From positions 1-8,577 of the forward strand of contig CAAEEC010000357.1 in assembly GCA_900754755.1 (NCBI GenBank): a stretch of DNA of 8,577 nt. The letters run 5' to 3'. The position numbers and the translations under genes are program-made. How positions within the stretch are numbered: position 1 is the stretch's first letter; every line of letters begins with the position of its first letter. This DNA comes from Clostridia bacterium. GTDB taxonomy: Bacteria > Bacillota > Clostridia > Christensenellales > Aristaeellaceae. Shown piece after piece: positions 1-5,412 of this stretch. Below the pieces are notes generated by a model that searched no databases, was not told the origin of the DNA, and worked only from the letters and a program-made list of their open reading frames with translations.

Positions 1-899
1 CCGTGTACCTCAACTATACCAACCCCATGGCCATGCTTTGCCGCACCGTACAGGGCGCGTATCCGCACATCGTGACCAGCGGCCTGTGCCACAGCGTGCA
101 GGGCACCGCCTCCATGCTGGCCAAGTGGATCGGCGCGAAGAACGAAGACGTGACGTACACCTGCGCGGGCATCAACCACCAGGCCTTCTATCTGGATTTC
201 CGCGTCAATGGCGAGGACGCGTATCCGCTCATCCGCAAGGCCATCACCGAGCGGCCGGAAGTGTACAACGAGGAAATCGTGCGCAACGAAATGTTCCTGG
301 CGCTGGGCTATTATGTGACCGAGTCTTCGGGCCACAACAGCGAATACAATGCCTGGTTCCGCAAGCGCCCCGACCTCATCGAAAAGTACTGCCTGCACGG
401 CACCGGCTGGAACCCGGGCGAGTATGCCTACATTCTCAATGAATACCGCCGCCGCGAAACCACCTGGAAGAAGGAAATCGACGAGTGGTTCGAAAAACCG
501 CTGGATCTCGCGCGCGGACAGGAATACGCGGCGTATATCTTCAACGCCATCTTTGGCGACGGCGAAATGTTCAAGTTCAACGGCAATGTGCGCAATTTCG
601 GCCTGGTGGATAACCTGCCGTATGGTTGCTGCGTGGAAGTGCCGGTGCTGGCCTCCAAGCGCGGCCTGGAGCCCATCCACGTGGGCAAGATGCCGCCGCA
701 GCTCGCGCTGCTCTCGGGCACCAGCGCCCAGATCGAGGAAATGGTTGTGGAAGGCTCGCTCGCGGGCGACCGAGAGATGATCTACCAGGCCATTTGCTAC
801 GATCCGCTCACCAGCGCGGTGCTCAGCCTGAAGGAGATCCGCGATATGGTGGATGAAATGTTCAAACAGAACGAAGAGTGGCTGCCGCAGTTCAAATAA
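1..899 (+). CDS. melA: Alpha-galactosidase, glycoside hydrolase family 4 (5'-truncated by window edge)
   Basis: This cytoplasmic enzyme would hydrolyse alpha-galactosides such as melibiose. GH4 enzymes use NAD+ and a divalent metal (usually Mn2+) in a redox-assisted mechanism. The first full codon is at position 3 and reads on from upstream, so the GTG there is not the true start. The missing part is the N-terminal Rossmann NAD-binding region; about 298 codons remain of a family length near 430-450. Visible signatures, numbered from position 3, are NYTNPMAM (4-11), GLCHSVQGT (27-35) with the metal-ligand Cys29, and AGINH (55-59) with metal-ligand His59, a spacing that fits the family. [25 protein letters not shown] and GCCVEV follow, and the protein ends in WLPQFK, closely matching my recollection of E. 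coli MelA through to its natural C-terminus. The CHS form of the cysteine motif favours alpha-galactosidase over the 6-phospho-glucosidase branches of GH4. The TAA stop is at 897-899. No convincing U-tract terminator follows. Confidence 0.93.
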   Translation, partial: VYLNYTNPMAMLCRTVQGAYPHIVTSGLCHSVQGTASMLAKWIGAKNEDVTYTCAGINHQAFYLDFRVNGEDAYPLIRKAITERPEVYNEEIVRNEMFLALGYYVTESSGHNSEYNAWFRKRPDLIEKYCLHGTGWNPGEYAYILNEYRRRETTWKKEIDEWFEKPLDLARGQEYAAYIFNAIFGDGEMFKFNGNVRNFGLVDNLPYGCCVEVPVLASKRGLEPIHVGKMPPQLALLSGTSAQIEEMVVEGSLAGDREMIYQAICYDPLTSAVLSLKEIRDMVDEMFKQNEEWLPQFK

Positions 900-951
900 T
901 GCGCAGCGGCGCATAGGCCAATCGTTCCAATCGTTGGCAAAGTCAACATCC

Positions 952-1014
952 GGGGTTGTCTCGCAGAGGCAGCCCCACCAGCTTGTCAAAAAAGTCTTTT
1001 TGACAAGCTGGTGG
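952..1014. repeat. Paired-hairpin palindromic element (probable dispersed intergenic repeat)
   Basis: Two stems lie back to back. The first pairs 952-962 with 966-976 (11 bp, two of them G-U in the RNA, loop GCA). The second is a perfect 18-bp inverted repeat, 975-992 against 997-1014, with a four-base loop AGTC. The stems share two C residues at 975-976. The second arm reads CCACCAGCTTGTCAAAAA. No T-run follows on either strand, so this does not look like an ordinary Rho-independent terminator. Near-perfect short palindromes of this kind are often dispersed REP- or MITE-like repeats, and I have an impression of similar AGCTTGTCAAAAA palindromes in gut Clostridia, but only one copy is in this window. 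The structure is seen directly; its repetitive nature is inferred. Confidence 0.75.
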
Positions 1015-1037
1015 ACGGGAAAGCCGCTTCGCGCTGT

Positions 1038-1118
1038 TTTTTCGATACGGCCATTGCTTACCAGAGCGGCACCAGCGGGCAATCCCTGGGCCGCGCGCTG
1101 AAGGATTTTGCCCGCTAT
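1038..1118 (+). pseudogene. Remnant of an aldo/keto reductase gene
   Basis: Translated from 1038 in the frame of the upstream alpha-galactosidase, this stretch gives FFDTAIAYQSGTSGQSLG followed by RALKDFARY. The pattern FDTA-x-x-Y-x-x-G-x-S-x-x-x-LG-x-AL is the well-known N-terminal segment of aldo/keto reductases, containing the conserved Asp and the catalytic Tyr. The similarity stops near 1118, after which the frame runs into a TGA at 1158-1160 with unrelated residues. No start codon or RBS precedes it; the frame is open back to 900, through the hairpin element. About 27 codons survive of a gene that would normally have about 280-330, so this is a decayed fragment and not a functional gene. 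The match is from recognition of the motif, not a search. Confidence 0.62.
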
Positions 1119-1176
1119 GGACGCTCTGAGTGCCGCGCGAAAAATTTTGCGCGGCGCTGATTTTGGGCGCGAAATG

Positions 1177-1185
1177 TGGTATACT
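1177..1185 (+). promoter_or_regulatory. Extended -10 promoter for the bile salt hydrolase gene
   Basis: TGGTATACT is an extended -10 element (TG-N-TATACT), 41 bases upstream of the ATG at 1227. The -35 position at about 1157-1162 (CTGATT) matches the consensus poorly, which is common for extended -10 promoters. This suggests the hydrolase is transcribed on its own and not only by read-through from the alpha-galactosidase. Confidence 0.55.
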
Positions 1186-1226
1186 CCCATATATAACGCA
1201 AACTGCGAAGCGAGGAGGAGCATGCC

Positions 1227-2207
1227 ATGTGCACGAGCATTGCTTTTTCGCAATACGCGCTCTATGGGCGCAACCTGGATCTAGAATGCGGCTTTGGCGA
1301 ACAGGTTGCCATCGCGCCGCGCAACCAGGCGTTTTCCTTTCACCACCGGGAGCCGCTGCGCGAGCACTATGCCATGATCGGCATGGCCAGCATGGCGGGA
1401 AACACGCCGCTCTTTGCCGAAGCCGCCAACGAAAAGGGCTTGTACATCGCCGGGCTGAATTTTCCCGGGAATGCCCACTATTTTCCCGAGGCGGACGCGC
1501 GGCAGTTGAATCTCGCGCCCTATGAGCTGATTCCGCTGTTGCTCGGCGCGTGCGCGACATTGGCCGAAGCCCGCGCGCTGCTGGAAACGGTGCGCCTGGT
1601 GGCGATTCCCTTCGCGCCGGGCTATCCGCTTTCGCCGCTGCACTGGCACATTGCCGATTCCACCGGTTCGCTCGTGGTGGAATCCATGGCCGACGGTTTG
1701 CACATTTATGAAAACCCCGTGGGCGTAATGACGAACAACCCGCCTTTCCCCTACCATCTGATGCGGCTGAACGATTATCAGGCCCTGTCCCCGCGCCAGC
1801 CGGAAAACCGCTTTGCTCCCGCGCTGGATCTGCGCTGCTATGGACAGGGCATGGGCGCGATTGGCCTACCAGGGGACGCTTCGCCCATGTCCCGCTTTGT
1901 GCGGGCCGCGTTCCTCAAGAGCCACGCGGTCTTTGAAGAGGATGCACAGGCGCGGGTGGAACAGTTTTTCCACATCCTGCGCGCGGTGGGCATGGTGCGC
2001 GGCAGCGTAATCACGCCAGAGGGCAAGTTCGATGAAACCACCTATTCTTGCTGTATCGACGCAGCCAACGGCATGTATTATTACACGACATACTTCAACA
2101 GCCGCGTCACCGCCGTCTCCTTATTCGATGAACCGCTGAATGGCAGCACCGCGCGCGCATTCCCGCTGGAGCGCGCACCGCAATTCCACTACGTCAACCG
2201 CGCCTGA
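1227..2207 (+). CDS. bsh: Choloylglycine hydrolase / bile salt hydrolase (Ntn-hydrolase)
   Basis: This enzyme would cleave the amide bond of glycine- or taurine-conjugated bile acids in the cytoplasm; penicillin V acylases share the fold. The start is fixed by chemistry: Cys must be residue 2 so that removal of Met exposes the nucleophile, and the protein begins MCTS. AGGAGG at 1213-1218 sits 8 bases upstream. The full catalytic set of the family is present: Cys2, Arg15, Asp18 (in GRNLD), Asn78 (in IAGLNFP), Asn170 (in VMTNNPPF) and Arg223 (in MSRFVRAAF). APGYPLSPLHWHIAD and GAIGLPGD are also family hallmarks. At 326 residues it has normal length and no signal peptide. LNFP and PLHW resemble the Gram-positive bile salt hydrolase branch, so bile salts are preferred over penicillin V as substrate, though this needs an assay. 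A 7-bp hairpin overlaps the stop codon, with no U-tract. Confidence 0.92.
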   Translation: MCTSIAFSQYALYGRNLDLECGFGEQVAIAPRNQAFSFHHREPLREHYAMIGMASMAGNTPLFAEAANEKGLYIAGLNFPGNAHYFPEADARQLNLAPYELIPLLLGACATLAEARALLETVRLVAIPFAPGYPLSPLHWHIADSTGSLVVESMADGLHIYENPVGVMTNNPPFPYHLMRLNDYQALSPRQPENRFAPALDLRCYGQGMGAIGLPGDASPMSRFVRAAFLKSHAVFEEDAQARVEQFFHILRAVGMVRGSVITPEGKFDETTYSCCIDAANGMYYYTTYFNSRVTAVSLFDEPLNGSTARAFPLERAPQFHYVNRA

Positions 2208-2229
2208 GCGCGGTCGGAAGGCGAAAAAA

Positions 2230-2276
2230 CACAGGGGCTGTGAAAAAACAACAAAAGTTCTTTCACAGCCCCTGTG
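2230..2276 (-). terminator. Rho-independent terminator of the XpaC-family gene
   Basis: A perfect 16-bp inverted repeat pairs 2230-2245 with 2261-2276 around a 15-base loop. Read on the minus strand, the stem begins 13 bases after the stop codon at 2290 and is followed at once by six T residues (plus-strand A-run 2224-2229). In the plus direction no T-run follows, so it should end the minus-strand transcript efficiently and the hydrolase transcript less so. Confidence 0.85.
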
Positions 2277-2289
2277 GCTGCGCTAAGCA

Positions 2290-3276
2290 TCAGCGAAACA
2301 GCGTATACTGCCCGTCGCCAATGCCATCTTTGGCCATCATGGTTTCCAGCACCTGAATGTCGCTGGTGATGTCGATCACGTCGAAGCGGTTGAGCTGATC
2401 GAGCAATTGCTCAAAGCACTCCACCAATTTCTTCAAAATGTTCTCGATGCGCGCCTTTGCCTCAGCGGCGTTGCGCCCGCTCGCGGGCTGTTCTTCCAGC
2501 TGCGCATAGGCCGTGAGCAGCTTGAGCGTGGTGGGCAAATAATAGTCCATAAAGGTGTGGATTTTGGCGCGCTTTTCCGGATTGTTGCGCACGGCGGCAA
2601 AAATGCTGCGGGTGAGCGCTTCCAACCGGTCGATATCCGCGGAAACGCCCGCGTCGTCGATATCGTCGTTCAAGCGGCGGATCTCGCGCAGGCGGCGCTC
2701 GAATTCATCCTCCTCTGGCTCCTTCTGTTCGGCCTGCGCCGCGCGGGGCTGCTCTTCCTCGGGCACGAATTCGCTCTCCACCGTTTGCGCGGCGGTAGCG
2801 TCGAGTACCAGGCACTTGCGGCCCATATCGATATACGCGCTCTCGCCCAGCATGCCCTTATCGATCATGCTCTGCAAATCGCGGCAGGCCCGGTGCAGCC
2901 CGGTGGGGATTGCCTTGGCGATGGATTCCACGCTCATATAGGGATGCCCGGCGATGATGTTGCGGTATTTCCGATATAGCCGCTCCTTGAGATTTGCCCA
3001 GCAGCCCACGGCGGCAAAAACCCCGCCGCCCAGCACATAAAAGACGCTGCTCATGATTTCTTCCCAGCGGACAGAGTCAACTTGCCCCATGAGCTGGAGC
3101 TGATACAGGCCCCAGATGGCCAATGCGCCGCCAATGAGCAGTGCCGTTTTCCTTTTCGGCGCACGCAGCTTGCCCTTGAGCAGCTTGCGCAGAAGGAGAA
3201 ATAGCCCCAATGGCCAAAAAATGATATAGCAAATGATGATGCCAATCCAATCGCCATCCGAATGGTTATTTCCCAT
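2290..3276 (-). CDS. XpaC-family membrane protein (5-bromo-4-chloroindolyl phosphate hydrolysis family)
   Basis: The C-terminal segment FMDYYLPTTLKLLTAYAQL (residues 242-260) is the signature of the XpaC family (Pfam Halogen_Hydrol type), named after a Bacillus phenotype; its true biochemical role is unknown. Reading from the N-terminus: a membrane segment at about 11-30, a second at 44-63 and a weaker one at 78-93; a compact helical stretch at 112-157 (HPYMSVESIAKAI, then CRDLQSMIDKGML) that resembles a small winged-helix-like domain; an acidic Glu-rich linker at 167-194; and a long helical XpaC domain at 195-328. I chose ATG at 3276 because AAAGGG (plus-strand 3286-3291) lies 9 bases upstream. 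The in-frame GTG at 3282 would leave only 3 bases. In other Firmicutes XpaC often sits beside a TelA-like protein; no such neighbour is seen here. It probably forms a single-gene transcript. Confidence 0.8.
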   Translation of the reverse strand: MGNNHSDGDWIGIIICYIIFWPLGLFLLLRKLLKGKLRAPKRKTALLIGGALAIWGLYQLQLMGQVDSVRWEEIMSSVFYVLGGGVFAAVGCWANLKERLYRKYRNIIAGHPYMSVESIAKAIPTGLHRACRDLQSMIDKGMLGESAYIDMGRKCLVLDATAAQTVESEFVPEEEQPRAAQAEQKEPEEDEFERRLREIRRLNDDIDDAGVSADIDRLEALTRSIFAAVRNNPEKRAKIHTFMDYYLPTTLKLLTAYAQLEEQPASGRNAAEAKARIENILKKLVECFEQLLDQLNRFDVIDITSDIQVLETMMAKDGIGDGQYTLFR

Positions 3277-3310
3277 ATGCACTCGCCCTTTCGTTGCGCC
3301 AATTTGTTTC

Positions 3311-3319
3311 AGTATAGCA
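3311..3319 (-). promoter_or_regulatory. Probable extended -10 promoter of the XpaC-family gene
   Basis: On the minus strand this reads TGCTATACT, an extended -10 element ending 34 bases before the ATG at 3276. No good -35 hexamer is visible at the expected distance. It resembles the extended -10 ahead of the bile salt hydrolase. Confidence 0.5.
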
Positions 3320-3361
3320 CGCGAAGATGAGAGCCACCTTAAAGGCGGATAAAACTTCCTC

Positions 3362-4411
3362 TCAGCGCACCAGGGACTTGCGGTATTTTTCGCTCTCCCA
3401 GCCGGAGATGAACTGCTGCGCCGCGCCGCTCATCGTGGAAACGGTGAAGCCCTTGGCCTCAATGCCGTCGATAATATACACAATGGCCGCCAGCGTTTCT
3501 TCGATTACAACGGCTTTGCCCGCGTCCATGTTGTATTCCACGGCGCCGTCGCTCTTGAGCGAAGCCTTGCCCGGCGCGGGCGCTTCGTCGGTGAGGAACA
3601 GCGTATCGGCAAAGAACACCATCTGATCGGGATACAGCGGATTTTTGAGCAGCTCTTCTTCGCCAAAGCGGCCGCTGGCCAGGCGTTCCTTGAGGCCCTT
3701 CGTAGCGGAGAAATTGCCGTTCAGCTCGATTTTCGGATAGTCCTTCGCGCCGAAATAGGCCTTCACGCGCGCGTTGATGTCGTCATGAATGCGCACGCAC
3801 TCGTCCGCGTCGGCATGCGTGGCGATCACGCCGTGGTTCTGCATAAAGATAACGGAAGGCTTCTTGCCCGTGGCGCGCTCCACGGCGCGGATTTCATCGC
3901 GGATGGAGAAAGTGAGCTTCGCGCCGGGGTTGGTGTAGGGCACAAAGCCGATGGCATAGGGCGTGTCCTTGGCGATTTCGGCCACGATTTCGCGCGCGTT
4001 CGCCGAGCAGGCCGCGAGGTTGGCGTACACGCTATGGCTGTGCGCCACAAACGTATCCAAAATGGAATGGAAGCCCGCTTCCACCGAGGGGCGCAGCGCC
4101 TTCAGGCCCTCCACAGCGACGATCAATTCCTTGGCGCGTTCGGAACCGGCCTTTTCCACATCCTCAAATTCGCTCGCCTCGTGCGCGTTATAAAATTCGC
4201 GCAGCGCGGCCGCGTCCAGCACCGCGTAAGCTTCGCTTTCCTGGATATCGGAGAGCTTGAAGCCCGACGCCTTGATGGCCATTTTGCCATCCAGGAATTT
4301 CACGGAGGTGTTTCCGCCGCCGCCCTGCACGTAATCCGCCCGCGCTCCCACGGCCTGCGACATGCGCACAAAATCTTTTAGCGCCTGCTGGTTTTCCGAA
4401 AAAAAGCTCAT
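3362..4411 (-). CDS. Class II aldolase/adducin-family protein
   Basis: This is a zinc-dependent sugar-phosphate aldolase or epimerase fold of the AraD/FucA/RhaD group. Visible family motifs are GGGGNTSVK (30-38), which binds the substrate phosphate in relatives; RPSVEAGFHSIL, with Glu111 in the position of the usual catalytic acid; HSH (His124, His126) and QNHG (His193), the three metal ligands. At 349 residues it is about 120 longer than AraD or FucA (about 215-230). The extra C-terminal part (about 225-349) contains FSATKGLKERLA and LYPDQMVFFADTLFLTD and may form a second small domain. The substrate is not evident: neighbours include no kinase, isomerase or transporter. ATG at 4411 is chosen because CCTCC at 4419-4423 is a GGAGG site 7 bases upstream. 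An in-frame upstream ATG at 4438 lies inside the -10 box and is unlikely. No clear terminator separates this gene from the XpaC gene 86 bases downstream on the same strand. Confidence 0.85.
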   Translation of the reverse strand: MSFFSENQQALKDFVRMSQAVGARADYVQGGGGNTSVKFLDGKMAIKASGFKLSDIQESEAYAVLDAAALREFYNAHEASEFEDVEKAGSERAKELIVAVEGLKALRPSVEAGFHSILDTFVAHSHSVYANLAACSANAREIVAEIAKDTPYAIGFVPYTNPGAKLTFSIRDEIRAVERATGKKPSVIFMQNHGVIATHADADECVRIHDDINARVKAYFGAKDYPKIELNGNFSATKGLKERLASGRFGEEELLKNPLYPDQMVFFADTLFLTDEAPAPGKASLKSDGAVEYNMDAGKAVVIEETLAAIVYIIDGIEAKGFTVSTMSGAAQQFISGWESEKYRKSLVR

Positions 4412-4436
4412 AGCTATGCCTCCAGTTTTTTCTCTC

Positions 4437-4464
4437 ATTATACTTGGCAGATGTTAAATCTGAA
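4437..4464 (-). promoter_or_regulatory. Promoter of the class II aldolase gene
   Basis: On the minus strand a perfect TATAAT (plus 4437-4442) is preceded after 16 bases by TTCAGA (plus 4459-4464), four of six matches to TTGACA. The -10 box ends 25 bases upstream of the chosen ATG at 4411. A short dyad CAGAT-5-ATCTG (4448-4462) fills the spacer and could be an operator or chance. Confidence 0.65.
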
Positions 4465-4472
4465 AGACGGGG

Positions 4473-4500
4473 TTGACGCCAATACTATATTGAATATAAT
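4473..4500 (+). promoter_or_regulatory. Promoter of the PadR-HAAS-DUF4097 operon
   Basis: TTGACG (4473-4478) and a perfect TATAAT (4495-4500) are 16 bases apart, a near-consensus sigma-A promoter. It points away from the aldolase promoter, and the two -35 boxes lie only 8 bases apart, so occupancy at one may affect the other. Confidence 0.8.
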
Positions 4501-4521
4501 ATACTTCTAGAAACTATATTG
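4484..4521 (+). promoter_or_regulatory. Candidate PadR operator: AT-rich dyad and direct repeats
   Basis: A perfect 13-bp dyad TATATTGAATATA (4486-4498) overlaps the -10 box. ACTATATTG occurs twice in the same orientation, at 4484-4492 and 4513-4521, starting 29 bases apart, with an 8-bp palindrome TTCTAGAA (4505-4512) between them. Such AT-rich symmetry over the promoter of an autoregulated PadR gene is the expected place for the repressor to bind. The symmetry is seen; the binding is inferred. Confidence 0.55.
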
Positions 4522-4534
4522 CGAGGTGAAAGCA

Positions 4535-4858
4535 ATGCTATTTGCGCCCAGCGGAACGCTGCTGGAAGCCTGCGTGCTGGCGCTTCTCAATCGGGAAGAC
4601 CTGTATGGCTATATGCTCACGCAAAACATGCAACACGTGGCGAACCTATCGGAATCCACGCTGTATCCCGTGCTGCGGCGGCTGGAAAAGCAGGGCCTTT
4701 TGCGCGTGTACGACCAGCAGTTTCAGGGCCGCAACCGGCGCTATTACGCCATCACGGCCGCGGGCCGCGCGCAACTTAAGGCGTACCGCGCAGAATGGAA
4801 CGAATATCAAAAACGGTTATCCCATCTAATCCTGCAAGAGGAGGAGAAAACAAAATGA
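4535..4858 (+). CDS. PadR-family transcriptional regulator
   Basis: This is a small (107-residue) winged-helix DNA-binding repressor of the PadR type, expected to dimerise and bind its own promoter. The family features are GTLLEACVLALL (7-18) followed by LYGYMLTQ (23-30), the recognition helix region LSESTLYPVLRRLEKQGLL (38-56) and the wing with GRNRRYYAITAAGRAQL (65-81). One short C-terminal helix (88-100) would serve dimerisation, so this is the short PadR subgroup. ATG at 4535 is chosen because GAGGTGA at 4523-4529 is a near-perfect ribosome binding site 5 bases upstream; the in-frame GTG at 4526 lies inside that site. The stop overlaps the next start as ATGA (4855-4858), which couples translation. 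PadR followed by HAAS/DUF1700 and DUF4097 proteins is a recurrent Firmicute arrangement. The effector is unknown. Confidence 0.9.
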   Translation: MLFAPSGTLLEACVLALLNREDLYGYMLTQNMQHVANLSESTLYPVLRRLEKQGLLRVYDQQFQGRNRRYYAITAAGRAQLKAYRAEWNEYQKRLSHLILQEEEKTK

Positions 4859-5412
4859 CAAAATCCGAATTCCTGCGCCGCCTGGAAAAGGCACTCGCGC
4901 CATTGGGCGCGCAGGAGAGGCAAGCCGCCCTGGAGTATTGGGAGGAATACATCGCCGAAGCCGCGGAAGAGGACGGCGAAGAAGCGGCCATCGCGAATAT
5001 CGACGCGCCGGAGGACATTGCCCGCCGGCTGCTGGCGGAAGCGGGTATGGCGCCCGCGCCGCGCAAAAAGCGCTCCGCTTCCTACTGGGTGCTGCTGGTG
5101 ATGGCTTCGCCCATCTGGCTCTCGCTGGGCGCGGCAGCCTTCGCCATCGTGCTGTGCGCTCTGATCGCCCTGGCGCTGCTCGCGCTCACGCCCGCGCTCA
5201 TCGCGCTGGTGCTTTTGGCCAGCGGGTTGTTCAGCGTGGTGCTGGGTTTCACCATCCTGCACGACGGGGCCACGTTCGCCTTCATCGCGGGCGTCGGCCT
5301 CGCGGTCCTGGGCGCTGGCGGGCTGATCGCATTCGCCGCTTTCCCGCTGCTGCCCCGCACTTTCGCGTGGCTTAGGCGGCACATCCATTTGCGCAGGAGG
5401 GCAAAGCTATGA
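4855..5412 (+). CDS. HAAS/DUF1700-family membrane protein
   Basis: The N-terminal segment MTKSEFLRRLEKAL (1-14) through YWEEYIAEA and APEDIARRLLAE is the helical HAAS/DUF1700 domain, rich in Glu and probably cytosolic. A basic junction (70-73) leads to a very hydrophobic half: membrane segments at about 77-108, 110-136 and 141-165, ending in a basic tail (residues 174-184). The 185-residue length is normal. Its molecular role is not established; it is assumed to pass signals or partner with the cotranscribed PadR regulator and DUF4097 protein. The start at 4855 is supported by AGGAGG at 4839-4844 and by the ATGA overlap with padR. An upstream in-frame ATG at 4795 lies inside padR and was rejected. 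The downstream end also forms an ATGA overlap (5409-5412), so all three genes are translationally coupled. Confidence 0.85.
   Translation: MTKSEFLRRLEKALAPLGAQERQAALEYWEEYIAEAAEEDGEEAAIANIDAPEDIARRLLAEAGMAPAPRKKRSASYWVLLVMASPIWLSLGAAAFAIVLCALIALALLALTPALIALVLLASGLFSVVLGFTILHDGATFAFIAGVGLAVLGAGGLIAFAAFPLLPRTFAWLRRHIHLRRRAKL

Noticed and set aside
918..935. Tandem pair of the 9-mer CCAATCGTT
   Set aside because: Only two copies, with no promoter or gene context to give it meaning.
1022..1042. Small bulged hairpin followed by TTTTTT, possible terminator after the alpha-galactosidase
   Set aside because: The stem has only five pairs with a bulge, and the T-run corresponds to the Phe-Phe codons of the aldo/keto reductase remnant, so it is more likely coding-derived.
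943..1560. A 205-codon minus-strand open frame across the palindrome and the start of the bile salt hydrolase gene
   Set aside because: It is antisense to the catalytic N-terminus of the hydrolase, has low-complexity Arg/Ala/Ser composition and no recognisable domain. Its end is simply the translated palindrome.
2197..2214. Seven-bp hairpin overlapping the stop codon of the bile salt hydrolase gene
   Set aside because: Short GC-rich stem without a U-tract; such hairpins are common by chance in this GC-rich DNA.
3280..3282. GTG as start of the XpaC-family gene
   Set aside because: Only 3 bases from the AAAGGG site; ATG at 3276 is 9 bases away and more plausible.
4526..4528. GTG as start of the PadR gene
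   Set aside because: It lies inside the GAGGTGA ribosome binding site; ATG at 4535 has correct spacing.
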